Below the pieces are notes generated by a model, which did not search any database, had not been told where the DNA came from, and saw only the letters and a program-made list of their open reading frames with translations. Position numbers and translations under genes: made by a program. Positions 6,549-15,808 of a stretch of 39,326 nt of DNA are shown here, piece by piece. How positions within the stretch are numbered: the stretch's first letter is position 1; every line of letters starts with the position of its first letter. The stretch comes from Sphingobacterium sp. (lineage in GTDB: Bacteria > Bacteroidota > Bacteroidia > Sphingobacteriales > Sphingobacteriaceae): NCBI GenBank assembly GCA_022712315.1, contig JALAGS010000150.1, positions 1 to 39,326 on the forward strand, written 5' to 3'.

Positions 6549-7706
6549 ATGAATAAAAGACAATTATTATTCGCTTTCTTCCTTGGGACGGCTTTAGTAT
6601 GGACCTCTTGTGGAAATAAAGATGCAAAAAAGCAAGGCGCAGCTCAGGCTCAAGCTGAAAAGGTTGTTCCTGTTAGCTTTGGTGTAGCATCACATGAGAT
6701 TGTTACAGGTACGATCAGCTACCCTGCAACAGTCAAACCGTTGAACGAAGCAGACCTATTTGCGGAAGTTAGCGGTTATATCACCAAAATATATGTTTCA
6801 GATGGCGCCGTCGTGTCCCAAGGACAAGCCCTTTATGAAATTGATGGAACACGCTATAATGCCGCTGTCCAACAAGCTAAGGCAAGTCTTCAAGTACAGC
6901 AAACGGAATTGGAGCGTCAAAAAAGAGATTTGGCAAGATACCAAACGCTGGCTGATAAAGATGCGATTGCAAAACAAGTGTTTGACAATGCCAAATCGAG
7001 TGTTGCTGCTGCACAGGCACAGGTTGAATCGGCTCGTGCTGCATTAGTTACAGCAAATACAAATTTATCGCGCTCAACCATACGTGCACCATTTTCGGGT
7101 ACAATTGGTATCTCACAAGTACGTCTAGGTGCATTGGTGAATCCAGGTACTACCCTGTTGAATACACTTTCATCAACAAGCCCTATTGCTGTTGAATTTC
7201 AGGTAAATGAAAAGGATATTACGAAGTTTACCAAATTACAGAGCAGCCATTCTTCTTCAGACCTTTCTTTGCTTTTGCCTGATGGCAGTACTTATGAAGG
7301 AAAAGGAACAATTACGACAATTGACCGTGCTGTAGATCCGGCAACAGGAACAATTAAAGTTAGAGCAACATTCCCAAATAATTCCAATACATTGAGAGCT
7401 GGAATGAACATCACGATGAATGTTTCTTCAACTTCGGCAACAGAAGAAGTGGTGGTTCCTTACAAAGCTATCTTTGAACAACTTGGTGTATTCAATCTAT
7501 ATACTGTTAATGATAGCAGCAAAGCTGAAATCCGTCAGGTAAAATTAGGCATTAAAGCCGGCGATAAAATTGTTATTAAAGAAGGTGTTAAAGATGGTGA
7601 AAAAATCATTGTCGATGGTACCATGAACGTCCAAAATGGTGTTAAAGTAGTTGACGCTGCTGTTGCTGCCCAACAGGCTGCAAAAGGAGCACCTCAAGGA
7701 AAATAA
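6549..7706 (+). CDS. RND efflux periplasmic adaptor, lipoprotein
   Basis: Membrane fusion protein of 385 residues linking the pump to the outer-membrane channel. The lipobox W-T-S-C sets acylated C21. Then come the lipoyl-like half (EVSGYITKIYVSDGAVVSQG), an alpha-hairpin with heptads between about residues 110 and 165, the second lipoyl half (RSTIRAPFSGTIG), a beta-barrel domain and the membrane-proximal domain (EEVVVPYKAIFE onwards). The C-terminus is an Ala/Gln-rich tail. It lies 26 bases after the TolC-like gene and 38 before the pump gene. Confidence 0.94.
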   Translation: MNKRQLLFAFFLGTALVWTSCGNKDAKKQGAAQAQAEKVVPVSFGVASHEIVTGTISYPATVKPLNEADLFAEVSGYITKIYVSDGAVVSQGQALYEIDGTRYNAAVQQAKASLQVQQTELERQKRDLARYQTLADKDAIAKQVFDNAKSSVAAAQAQVESARAALVTANTNLSRSTIRAPFSGTIGISQVRLGALVNPGTTLLNTLSSTSPIAVEFQVNEKDITKFTKLQSSHSSSDLSLLLPDGSTYEGKGTITTIDRAVDPATGTIKVRATFPNNSNTLRAGMNITMNVSSTSATEEVVVPYKAIFEQLGVFNLYTVNDSSKAEIRQVKLGIKAGDKIVIKEGVKDGEKIIVDGTMNVQNGVKVVDAAVAAQQAAKGAPQGK

Positions 7707-7744
7707 CAGCATTAATTTTTTAAAGAGAATCTAAAAGATATAGA

Positions 7745-10700
7745 ATGATTTCAGAAGTATTTATTAAGAGGCCAGTTACCGCAATCGTTATTTCGATATT
7801 GATTTCAATCATCGGGATTATTGCGGTATCCACACTGCCAATTAGCCAGTATCCTTCTATCGCACCTCCAACAGTAACGGTTACAGCCAATTATACTGGT
7901 GCAGATGCACAGACGGTTGAGCAAACGGTGACTACACTCATTGAGAGTCAGATCAACGGTACTCCTGGCATGATTTATATGTCGTCCAACAGTACTTCAA
8001 ATGGTCAAGCAACAATTACTGTTACATTTGAAGTAGGTACCGACATTGATATAGCAACCCTCGACGTGCAAAACCGTGTGGGAATTGCTGAACCTGCCCT
8101 GCCAGAAGCTGTACGTCGTTTAGGGATTACAACCCGTAAAGCCAACAACGATATCCTCATGCTGGTTGCGTTGACATCGCCAAAAGGAACAAGAACCGAA
8201 AATTTCTTGGCAAATTACAACAACTTATACGTTAAAGACGCATTATTGCGTGTTAAAGGTGTCGGTGATGTGACCGCATTTGGTCAGCCATTCTCCATGC
8301 GGGTATGGTTAGATGCCAACAAATTAGCGAACCTAAGTATGACGCCTGCCGACGTATCTACAGCGATTGCGGAACAAAACTCCCGTATACCTGGTGGTAG
8401 TGTTGGTGGTCGTCCACAGGAGTCTTCAACGGTATTTGAATATCCAATTATTACCGATAGTGACCTTTCGAGCCCTGAAGACTTTGAAAATATCGTCGTC
8501 AAGACCAACAAAGATGGATCTATCGTACTTTTAAAGGATGTTGCACGTGTTGAATTGGGTCAATTCAATTATGGTACATCCTCAACTGTAAATGGTATGA
8601 CTTCATCTGCGATGATGATCAACCAAACGCCGGGAGGAAACGCCGTGGAGTCTGCGAAGGGTATCGTCGAAGCTTTGGAAAAATTGAAGAAATCGTTTCC
8701 AACTGACGTGGATTACACCATCAGTTACGAGACAGTATCGGTTGTAAATGCCTCTATTTCTTCGGTTATTCACACCTTGGTTGAAGCATTGATTTTAGTA
8801 ACGGTCGTTGTATTTTTCTTCCTCCAAAGCTGGAGAGCAACCTTAATCCCCGTGCTGGCAATTCCGGTGTCCATCATCGGTACCTTCATCTTCTTCCTGA
8901 TGTTTGGCTTTTCGGTCAACAACTTAACCATGCTTGCGTTTGTATTGGCCATCGGTATCGTGGTGGATGATGCCATCGTTGTGGTGGAAGCTGTACAGCA
9001 CTATATCGACCATTATAAGCTGGATGCGAAAGAAGCGACACGCCGTGCTATGGGCGATATCACAGCTCCGGTTATTGCCATTGCATTGATTTTGGCTGCA
9101 GTATTCGTTCCAGTAGGTTTTATTCCGGGAATGGTAGGTAAATTGTATCAACAATTCGCCATCACGATTGCTGTGTCGGTTATGCTATCGGCGTTTATCG
9201 CACTTTCACTAACTCCTGCGTTATGTTCGATTTTATTAAAACCTACAGCAGTACATGAAGGCGCAAAAGGACTGAATAAGTTTTTCTACAAATTCAATGT
9301 CTGGTTTGAAAAAGTGACCATCAAATACTCCAATGGGGTAAAACAAGCGATTAAAAAAGCACCGCTTGTATTGATTATTCTATTGTGTATTTTCATCGGA
9401 ACAGGCTGGATGTTTACAACTAAGCCGACAGGATTTATTCCTTCCGAGGATGGTGGGGCATTTTTCGCAGGTATTACGCTACCAGAGGGTTCTTCTTCAG
9501 CACGTACAAATGAAGTCCTTAAAGAGATTGAAGCCGATCTACACAAGACTTTCCCTGAAATCAAGTATGTTACGGCAATCTCCGGTATCAATATCCTGAA
9601 CCGTGCGTTTAAATCCAATGGTGCAACAGTGTTCGTGTCGCTAAAACCGTGGGAAACACGTACACGTACAGCAAATGACATCGCGGGCATGATCATGGGT
9701 AAATACATGGGGTATACCAAAGCAAGGGTACTGGCTGTAACACCGCCTGCAATTCCGGGTCTAGGTACTTCAGGCGGTTTTTCTATGCAAGTTCAAGATT
9801 TGCAGACGGTCAATATCAAGGACTTCGAAGCTACTGTAGGCAAGTTCCTGATGGCTGCCAATCAACGTCCTGAAATTGGAATGGCTTATACAATGTTTAA
9901 CACCAACTCTCCTAACTACAAATTGGAAGTGAATCGTGAACAGGCTAAACGTATGGGTGTGCCAATTTCAAGTATTTATTCGACCATCTCTTCTTATTTG
10001 GGAAGTAGTTATGTAAACGACTTTACGAAGTACGGTCGTAGCTACCGTGTCGTTACGCAAGCGGATATACCATACCGTATGAATATTGAGGACATCAACA
10101 AATTGTATGTCAACAATATTTCTGGAAACCCTGTGCCAGTGGGTACCTTGGTAAAATATGAGCTAACGACGATGCCTTCAATCATCAACCACTACAACAT
10201 CTTTAGAAGTATCGAGATTAATGGTAGCTCAGCACCGGGTTATTCCTCAGGGGATGCATTGAAAGCACTGCAAGAAGTTGCTGCACAGACATTACCTGAA
10301 GGTTTTGACTATCAATTCTCTGGTCTGTCGCTTCAAGAAATGCAGTCTGGATCGAAGACAATTCAAATTTTTGCGCTCTGTATCCTATTTGTATTCTTGC
10401 TGTTAGCAGCTTTATACGAAAGCTGGTCAGTTCCGTTCTCCATTCTATTGTCAGTTCCACTGGGTGTATTTGGTGCCATATTGACGCTAACATTAATCCC
10501 TACATTAGACAATAACATCTATGCGCAGATCGGTTTGGTGACTATTATTGGTCTTGCGGCCAAAAATGCCATCCTAATCGTAGAGTTTGCGAAGGAACGG
10601 GTGGATATCGGAATGAACCTTTATGAGGCGACATTAGATGCTGTAAAATTACGTTTACGTCCGATCATCATGACATCTTTTGCCTTTATCTTAGGTATTA

Positions 10701-10915
10701 TTCCGTTGATGTTATCGCACGGAGCTGGAGCAATTTCCCGTCAAACCATCGGTTGGACCGTATTTGGTGGTATGACTGCAGCCACGCTCCTAGCAATCTT
10801 TATCGTTCCGGTGCTATTTGTTGTGATTACACGCATGGCATACGGTAAGAAAAAATTAGCCGAACTGGAAGCGAATTTCGATGAAGAAAAAGCGAAAAAT
10901 TTAAGTTCACACTAG
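7745..10915 (+). CDS. RND multidrug efflux pump, HAE1/AcrB type
   Basis: Proton-driven inner-membrane exporter of 1056 residues, a normal length for the AcrB branch. It begins with the typical MISEVFIKRPVTAIVIS first helix. The proton relay is intact: D408 and D409 in GIVVDDAIVVVEA (helix 4) and K940 in GLAAKNAILIVEFA (helix 10). Two large periplasmic loops and 12 membrane segments are recognisable. Hydrophobic and amphiphilic drugs, bile-like compounds or dyes are the usual substrates, but the specificity cannot be read from the sequence. Last gene of the TetR-TolC-adaptor-pump operon, followed by an exceptionally long terminator stem. Confidence 0.96.
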   Translation: MISEVFIKRPVTAIVISILISIIGIIAVSTLPISQYPSIAPPTVTVTANYTGADAQTVEQTVTTLIESQINGTPGMIYMSSNSTSNGQATITVTFEVGTDIDIATLDVQNRVGIAEPALPEAVRRLGITTRKANNDILMLVALTSPKGTRTENFLANYNNLYVKDALLRVKGVGDVTAFGQPFSMRVWLDANKLANLSMTPADVSTAIAEQNSRIPGGSVGGRPQESSTVFEYPIITDSDLSSPEDFENIVVKTNKDGSIVLLKDVARVELGQFNYGTSSTVNGMTSSAMMINQTPGGNAVESAKGIVEALEKLKKSFPTDVDYTISYETVSVVNASISSVIHTLVEALILVTVVVFFFLQSWRATLIPVLAIPVSIIGTFIFFLMFGFSVNNLTMLAFVLAIGIVVDDAIVVVEAVQHYIDHYKLDAKEATRRAMGDITAPVIAIALILAAVFVPVGFIPGMVGKLYQQFAITIAVSVMLSAFIALSLTPALCSILLKPTAVHEGAKGLNKFFYKFNVWFEKVTIKYSNGVKQAIKKAPLVLIILLCIFIGTGWMFTTKPTGFIPSEDGGAFFAGITLPEGSSSARTNEVLKEIEADLHKTFPEIKYVTAISGINILNRAFKSNGATVFVSLKPWETRTRTANDIAGMIMGKYMGYTKARVLAVTPPAIPGLGTSGGFSMQVQDLQTVNIKDFEATVGKFLMAANQRPEIGMAYTMFNTNSPNYKLEVNREQAKRMGVPISSIYSTISSYLGSSYVNDFTKYGRSYRVVTQADIPYRMNIEDINKLYVNNISGNPVPVGTLVKYELTTMPSIINHYNIFRSIEINGSSAPGYSSGDALKALQEVAAQTLPEGFDYQFSGLSLQEMQSGSKTIQIFALCILFVFLLLAALYESWSVPFSILLSVPLGVFGAILTLTLIPTLDNNIYAQIGLVTIIGLAAKNAILIVEFAKERVDIGMNLYEATLDAVKLRLRPIIMTSFAFILGIIPLMLSHGAGAISRQTIGWTVFGGMTAATLLAIFIVPVLFVVITRMAYGKKKLAELEANFDEEKAKNLSSH

Positions 10916-10930
10916 TTATACGCAATCCTT

Positions 10931-10947
10931 CGTATGGAATTCATACG
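10931..10947. repeat. Small hairpin before the main terminator
   Basis: CGTATG and CATACG (10931-10936, 10942-10947) form a 6-bp perfect stem around a 5-base loop, directly abutting the 25-bp terminator stem, so two hairpins stand in tandem after the pump gene. Confidence 0.5.
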
Positions 10948-11005
10948 GAGCAAAAAGCAAGAAGCCTTTCCTTTAAATACAGGAAAGGCTTCTTGCTTTT
11001 TGCTC
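10948..11005 (+). terminator. Terminator of the efflux operon, 25-bp stem
   Basis: A perfect 25-bp inverted repeat (10948-10972 with 10981-11005) around an 8-base loop. It contains A-rich and T-rich blocks, so it may work on both strands, although the T run lies inside the stem rather than after it. Confidence 0.8.
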
Positions 11006-11030
11006 TTCCAATTATATTTCTTTAATTTTA
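11000..11030 (+). promoter_or_regulatory. Promoter of the HAD phosphatase gene
   Basis: TTG (11000-11002, within TTTTTG) is followed after exactly 20 bases by TAATTTTA (11023-11030), one base off the consensus. The -33 element lies inside the right arm of the preceding terminator. Inferred leader about 15 bases. Confidence 0.4.
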
Positions 11031-11050
11031 CGGCTCACTATTAAACGTAT

Positions 11051-11662
11051 ATGTCACCTGAATCACAACGCAAATTTGAACTTTTAAACCTTCTTGCCGA
11101 ATCCTATGATGCGCTATTATTTGACGTCGATGGCACTTTGGCGGACAATATGGACGCCCATAAACAATCCTATAAAGCTGCTGCTAAACAATATGGCGTG
11201 GAACTGGATGTCAATCTGATTGATGAAACTGCTGGATGGCCAACGGTTGCCGTCGCAGAGGAGATCAGTAAACGTTACGGCGTGGATTTTGACTTCCAGG
11301 AATTCTCTACACTCAAATCCACCATATTTCGAGATGAATATGTGTTCAAGACCAAACCTGTAGATTACGTTGTTGAACATCTAAAATATCAAAAAGGAAA
11401 AAAACATATTGCAGCGGTATCCGGAGGTACCCGAACAACCTTATCGATGACCTTAAACACCATTGGTGTATGGGATGATTTAGAGACATTAGTATGCGCA
11501 GGAGATACTGCCGAGGGCAAACCTTCACCTCAGCCTTTCCTTTTGGCAGCCTCCCAATTGAATATTGCCCCAGAAAGATGTTTGGTCTATGAAGATGGTA
11601 TCCCTGGAGTAGAGGGTGCAAAAGCAGCTGGAATGGGCTGGGTTCGTGTAGATGAACTATAA
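11051..11662 (+). CDS. HAD superfamily sugar-phosphatase/phosphoglucomutase-like hydrolase
   Basis: A 203-residue cytosolic HAD hydrolase of the beta-phosphoglucomutase/YqaB branch. Motif I is F-D25-V-D27-G-T with nucleophile and acid/base aspartates, followed by a small helical cap; motif II is AAVSGGT, and motifs III/IV are the KPSPQPFLLAA lysine and the E-D pair in VYEDGIPGVEGAK. The likely substrate is a small sugar phosphate such as fructose-1-phosphate, but this branch is too varied to be certain. The frame starts with MSPESQRKF, 45 bases after the efflux-operon terminator, and converges on the minus-strand sigma-factor operon with a bidirectional terminator between. Confidence 0.88.
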   Translation: MSPESQRKFELLNLLAESYDALLFDVDGTLADNMDAHKQSYKAAAKQYGVELDVNLIDETAGWPTVAVAEEISKRYGVDFDFQEFSTLKSTIFRDEYVFKTKPVDYVVEHLKYQKGKKHIAAVSGGTRTTLSMTLNTIGVWDDLETLVCAGDTAEGKPSPQPFLLAASQLNIAPERCLVYEDGIPGVEGAKAAGMGWVRVDEL

Positions 11663-11708
11663 TAGCGAACTGAAGGTTCTCTCGGACCAATACTATCAAA
11701 CACTTTCA

Positions 11709-11755
11709 TAAAAAAAGCCGCAATTGATGTTAGCATTCATTGCGGCTTTTTTTTT
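11709..11755. terminator. Bidirectional terminator
   Basis: GCCGCAAT and ATTGCGGC form an 8-bp GC-rich stem, with three further pairs (ATG/CAT) after a 2-base mismatch. An A run of 8 precedes and a T run of 9 follows, so it can stop transcripts from both convergent genes (HAD on plus, beta-barrel protein on minus). Confidence 0.85.
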
Positions 11756-11773
11756 AGTATTTCTTTGCCTTAT

Positions 11774-13126
11774 TTAAAAACTGGTAATTATTTTCACCCC
11801 GCCATTGCTGTAATTCAAATCGGATGATTTTAATCCGCCTATAGGCGCTTTGTAATAAGGTTCTACGGAAATGGACAATTTCCCAACTTTCTGTTTCCGT
11901 CCAACTGAAAAATTAATAAAACCGTTTACCCCTTTATCATCAACATTTTTATCCGTAGACTTCTGTTTATATTCCGTATTGTTTGTTTCATAAATCGTTG
12001 CCCGCTCCTGATCCAAGACACCAACATAAGATACACCAACGGAGGTATAGAAATTCTTACTGATAGCATATCTCACATCTACTGGAATATCTACCGTTAA
12101 GATTTTACCCGAAACCCGTTCATTACTTTTCGCATCCTTTGCATCCGCAGTGCGCATCACAAATGAGTTGCTAACACTTGATTGAGAAATATAATTTGGA
12201 GCATCCGCATAAATGGTATTTAATCCCATCGCTGGAGTAATAGGCGTATTTCCCGAAACAGCGCCATAATGTTGAATTGAAGCACCTGAACGAAGACTTA
12301 CTTTGTTCGAAAGATTATAGGCAAGCGCCACCCCGCCACCTAATGTGATACTCTCTGATGTAGAAGCAGGAGATACAAAAGCGCCCATCTCCCATTTTTT
12401 TTCCTGGCTTGTCTTATTGATGACAACACTATTTTTAACATTTCCCTGCTGCGCTGCATACAGCTGTGAAAGCTTCGCTGCTTCGCGTTGGGTCTGATTG
12501 CCGGAAGAAATATTGAATGGATTAGATTGGGCAGCAGCAACACGGCTTGCTGGAGCAACTGATGCTTCCTCCCCTTCGTTTTCATTTAAACTAATACTCG
12601 CTGAAAAATTGGTATTTTTCAATTGCATCGACCGTAATTGTCCAACATCATTTGAAACACTTACATCATGTCCATGTATCAATTGTCCAGAATATAATGC
12701 GAGTTGATGCTTGTCCATAGCTTGACTGGAAGCAGTCGCCACTGTTGAATAGGTAAAGGGCTTTTTCAAGGATAGTACCTCTGAAGCAGCTCCATTATCC
12801 TGTGTAATCGCTGAAAGCGAACGCTGAATAGATTCTTTTAAGTCTTTATTATTTCCTAAGACCTCTGCACTTTCATGGCGATGATGTTCCATGACCACTG
12901 AAGGCGAATCAGTCTGTACATTATTTTTTAAACCCCAATATCCTGCACCAAAACATAATAATACAGCCGCCGCCGCACTCCAATACTTCCAATTGGAAGA
13001 ACCGCGGGACGATACCCCATAATTTGAAGCAAACTTCTCCCAGGAACCTTCTTTATAAGGTAGTTCATGGTTTTTTAATTGTCCAATGATCTCTTCTATC
13101 AATTCCTTTTTCTTATTGTCTTTCAT
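11774..13126 (-). CDS. Membrane-anchored protein with C-terminal beta-barrel-like domain, partner of ECF sigma
   Basis: A 450-residue protein with an unusual layout. Residues 1-46 are charged and lack a signal peptide (ELPYKEGSWEKFASNYG resembles the N-terminus of anti-sigma-like proteins in Bacteroidota). Residues 47-66 form one hydrophobic helix. A long low-complexity Ser/Ala/Asn/Gln linker follows (about 70-240). From about 244 the sequence has alternating amphipathic strands like a small outer-membrane barrel, ending in phenylalanine, as many outer-membrane proteins do. It lies 14 bases after the ECF sigma gene in the same operon, which supports a role in controlling that sigma factor. 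A plain porin-like protein is the alternative. Family role is inference; the layout is seen. Confidence 0.65.
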   Translation of the reverse strand: MKDNKKKELIEEIIGQLKNHELPYKEGSWEKFASNYGVSSRGSSNWKYWSAAAAVLLCFGAGYWGLKNNVQTDSPSVVMEHHRHESAEVLGNNKDLKESIQRSLSAITQDNGAASEVLSLKKPFTYSTVATASSQAMDKHQLALYSGQLIHGHDVSVSNDVGQLRSMQLKNTNFSASISLNENEGEEASVAPASRVAAAQSNPFNISSGNQTQREAAKLSQLYAAQQGNVKNSVVINKTSQEKKWEMGAFVSPASTSESITLGGGVALAYNLSNKVSLRSGASIQHYGAVSGNTPITPAMGLNTIYADAPNYISQSSVSNSFVMRTADAKDAKSNERVSGKILTVDIPVDVRYAISKNFYTSVGVSYVGVLDQERATIYETNNTEYKQKSTDKNVDDKGVNGFINFSVGRKQKVGKLSISVEPYYKAPIGGLKSSDLNYSNGGVKIITSF

Positions 13127-13140
13127 CGTAACAACGATAT

Positions 13141-13746
13141 TTATCTTATTTCTTGAACTACACCTGTATAATCCAAGTATAACTTTCTAAGTTTTTGTTT
13201 CGCTCTTGTCAGATAAGTACGCGAAGTGCTATCTGGTATATTAAGCATCTGGGCTATTTCATCATGCGAATACCCCTCGATTTCATAGAGATTAAAAATA
13301 GTTTTTTGAATCTCAGGAAGCTGATCCAGCAAACGCATAATTTCATTGACTTCAAGCCGACTGTCCAACTGAACAGCAGGTGTATGCATATCCCCTTCTC
13401 CTAGATCTTCAACCGAATAAAACTGCTTCTTGCTTCGTAAAAAATCTATGGAAATATTTGCTGCAATACGACCTATCCAGGCTCTAAAAGATTTTTCTAG
13501 ATTTTCATCGTCAATATCTCTGTTAAACGAATCCAATTTGCGAAATACCCGAACAAAGCTCTCATTCACCAACTCTTCTGCATCCACATCCTGTTTTACA
13601 TAACGTATGATAATAGCCATGAGGTAACCATAATACTTCTTATAAACGAAGGCCTTACCATCCTCACGATCACGCAAGCAACGTTCTAAGGCATCATGTA
13701 AAGATGATAGCTTCCTGTTAAAAAAATATGACTGAATTATACCCAC
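13141..13746 (-). CDS. ECF-type RNA polymerase sigma-70 factor
   Basis: A 201-residue alternative sigma factor. Region 2 spans about residues 33-100, with the conserved DAEELVNESFVRVFRKLDSF core and RAWIGRIAANISIDFLRSKK; region 4 is about 135-195 with LLDQLPEIQKTIFNLYEIEGYSHDEIAQML and the recognition helix DSTSRTYLTRAKQKLRK. It should direct RNA polymerase to a small regulon in response to a signal. The next gene, 14 bases downstream, encodes a membrane-anchored protein that may sense the signal or hold the sigma factor. A housekeeping-type promoter lies upstream; no second copy of an ECF-like site could be identified by eye. Confidence 0.93.
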   Translation of the reverse strand: MGIIQSYFFNRKLSSLHDALERCLRDREDGKAFVYKKYYGYLMAIIIRYVKQDVDAEELVNESFVRVFRKLDSFNRDIDDENLEKSFRAWIGRIAANISIDFLRSKKQFYSVEDLGEGDMHTPAVQLDSRLEVNEIMRLLDQLPEIQKTIFNLYEIEGYSHDEIAQMLNIPDSTSRTYLTRAKQKLRKLYLDYTGVVQEIR

Positions 13747-13770
13747 TTAAACTATTTAATTATCAAGTTT

Positions 13771-13801
13771 CAAACTTAGACAAATTGCTTTTTATATGCA
13801 A
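13771..13801 (-). promoter_or_regulatory. Promoter of the ECF sigma operon
   Basis: On the minus strand TTG (13799-13801), 20 bases, then TAAGTTTG (13771-13778): an exact match to the housekeeping consensus in both boxes and spacing. Inferred leader about 19 bases. Confidence 0.6.
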
Positions 13802-14029
13802 TGAATTGCAGCAGCTACGAAAACAACTTATCGAACGCTCCGCTCGCATTGTGAACCATTTTTTGTCGCGGAGATAACGAAATTAAAGTTATAAAACTTA
13901 AAATCAAATAGCCGAATGTCCCCTTGTAATATCACTATTTAACTATTTTTACTCCTTAAACGGAATACATTGTGCTTTTGCTACAGTGATTTCGAAAAAA
14001 ATCCATAAAAAGAATTGAAAAAAAATGGC
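13802..14029. other. Intergenic region between the sigma operon and lysS
   Basis: The full gap is 326 bases. It contains the divergent sigma-operon promoter at its left end and the lysS -7 box at its right end. In between are a loose CTCCGC...GCGGAG inverted repeat (about 13838-13872) and A/T-rich sequence with no open frame or RNA gene that I can support. Confidence 0.4.
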
Positions 14030-14037
14030 TATTTTTG
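14030..14037 (+). promoter_or_regulatory. -7 box TATTTTTG for lysS
   Basis: Exact TAnnTTTG, 35 bases before the lysS ATG, giving an expected leader of about 30 bases. No TTG at 20-base spacing. Confidence 0.45.
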
Positions 14038-14072
14038 CGTGATTTTCACATTTTAAATATTATTCATACCGA

Positions 14073-15791
14073 ATGAGTACTGTATTATCCGAACAGGAAC
14101 AACTTAGAAGACAAGCGATGCAATCGTTGTTGGATATGGGAATTGACCCTTTTCCAGCAAACGAATTTGTCGTCAATGCACATGCTGCTGATATTTTAGA
14201 AAATTACGATAGAGATAAATTGAATTATAAGAACATTACTCTTGCTGGACGGATTATGAGCCGTCGTGTGATGGGGAGTGCTTCATTTTTTGAAATTCAA
14301 GACTCTACCGGACGAATTCAAGCCTATATTAAGCGCGATGACGTCTGTCCTGATGAAAATAAGGATCTTTACAATGTCGTTTTCAAAAAGCTCTTGGATA
14401 TTGGCGATATCGTTGGTATCAAAGGCTATGTCTTCACGACCCAAACCGAGGCTATTGCAGTACACGTAGAAGAACTTACCGTTTTATCCAAATCACTTCG
14501 TCCTCTACCTGTCGTTAAATCGGCAGAGGGTAAAACATTTGATGCCTTTACAGATCCGGAGCAACGCTATAGAATGCGCTATGTGGATTTGATCGTAAAT
14601 CCAAGTAACAAGGACATATTTATTAAACGTACAAAGCTTTTCAATGCGATGCGTCAGTTCTTTAATGACGCGGGGTATATGGAAGTCGAAACACCTGTGC
14701 TACAATCCATTCCAGGTGGAGCTGCGGCACGTCCGTTTATCACGCACCATAATGCGTTGGATATTCCATTATATCTTCGTATCGCCAATGAGCTTTATTT
14801 AAAAAGATTAATCGTTGGTGGATTTGATGGTGTGTACGAGTTTTCTAAAAACTTCCGTAACGAAGGAATGGACCGTACCCATAATCCAGAATTCACAGCA
14901 ATGGAGATTTATGTAGCTTATAAAGACTACAATTGGATGATGGATTTTACGGAACGCTTGCTGGAACATTGTGCACTTGCAGTAAATGGAACAACTGAAG
15001 CTACCTTCGGAGAACATAAAATTGATTTCAGAGCTCCATACAAACGTATATCGATGACGGATTCAATCAAGGAATTCACTGGATTCGATATTACCGGAAA
15101 ATCTGAAGAAGAAATTCGCATTGCGGCCAAAGCAATGGGAATCGATGTCAATAAAACGATGGGTAAAGGCAAGCTTATCGACGAAATTTTCGGCGCTAAA
15201 TGCGAAGGCAACTATATCCAGCCAACATTCATCACCGATTACCCGAAAGAAATGTCTCCTTTGACCAAGAAACATAGAGATAATCCTGATTTAACGGAAC
15301 GCTTTGAACTGATGGTTTGCGGTAAGGAGATTGCCAATGCCTACTCCGAGCTGAATGACCCTATTGATCAGCGTGAACGATTCGAAGATCAATTGCGCCT
15401 TTCTGAAAAAGGTGACGACGAAGCGATGTTTATCGATCAGGATTTCCTACGCTCATTGGAATATGGTATGCCACCAACGTCGGGCCTTGGTATCGGAATG
15501 GATCGTTTAATTATGTTCCTGACTGATAATGCTTCCATTCAGGAAGTTCTTTTCTTCCCGCAAATGAGACCTGAGAAAGTTGCAAAAGTAGCGGATGTAA
15601 AAGATTATGAAGAACAAGGCGTTCCAGCTGCATGGGTTCCTGCCTTACAGAAAATGGGCTTCACAACGATTGAAGCATTAAAAGAAGCAAATCCGAACAA
15701 GGTTTTTAATGACCTTGGTGGTATGCGTAAAAAATTGAAGTTAGATATCAACATGCCGACCAAAGACGAAGTATTAGCGTGGTTCAATTAA
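14073..15791 (+). CDS. lysS: Lysyl-tRNA synthetase (class II)
   Basis: Charges tRNA-Lys with lysine in the cytosol. The 572-residue product has the N-terminal OB-fold anticodon-binding domain (about residues 50-150; ITLAGRIMSRRVMG) and the class II core: motif 1 region RMRYVDLIVNP, motif 2 FRNEGMDRTHNPEFTAMEIY, motif 3 GLGIGMDRLIMFLTD. After motif 3 it continues for about 70 residues (ending in PTKDEVLAWFN), longer than the E. coli enzyme; such a tail is frequent in Bacteroidota LysRS, and its helical content resembles a helix-hairpin-helix. It is monocistronic, with its own -7 box upstream and a strong terminator after it. Confidence 0.96.
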   Translation: MSTVLSEQEQLRRQAMQSLLDMGIDPFPANEFVVNAHAADILENYDRDKLNYKNITLAGRIMSRRVMGSASFFEIQDSTGRIQAYIKRDDVCPDENKDLYNVVFKKLLDIGDIVGIKGYVFTTQTEAIAVHVEELTVLSKSLRPLPVVKSAEGKTFDAFTDPEQRYRMRYVDLIVNPSNKDIFIKRTKLFNAMRQFFNDAGYMEVETPVLQSIPGGAAARPFITHHNALDIPLYLRIANELYLKRLIVGGFDGVYEFSKNFRNEGMDRTHNPEFTAMEIYVAYKDYNWMMDFTERLLEHCALAVNGTTEATFGEHKIDFRAPYKRISMTDSIKEFTGFDITGKSEEEIRIAAKAMGIDVNKTMGKGKLIDEIFGAKCEGNYIQPTFITDYPKEMSPLTKKHRDNPDLTERFELMVCGKEIANAYSELNDPIDQRERFEDQLRLSEKGDDEAMFIDQDFLRSLEYGMPPTSGLGIGMDRLIMFLTDNASIQEVLFFPQMRPEKVAKVADVKDYEEQGVPAAWVPALQKMGFTTIEALKEANPNKVFNDLGGMRKKLKLDINMPTKDEVLAWFN

Positions 15792-15808
15792 ACCGGCATC
15801 GATGCTAG

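Noticed and set aside
9286..9720. 144-codon open frame antisense to the RND pump gene
   Set aside because: It lies wholly inside a firmly identified pump gene, its product has no recognisable domain, and it has no promoter of its own. It is a by-product of codon bias.
10931..11005. Inverted repeat as the end of a mobile element or MITE
   Set aside because: No partner repeat, target duplication or second copy in the window; position directly after an operon fits a terminator.
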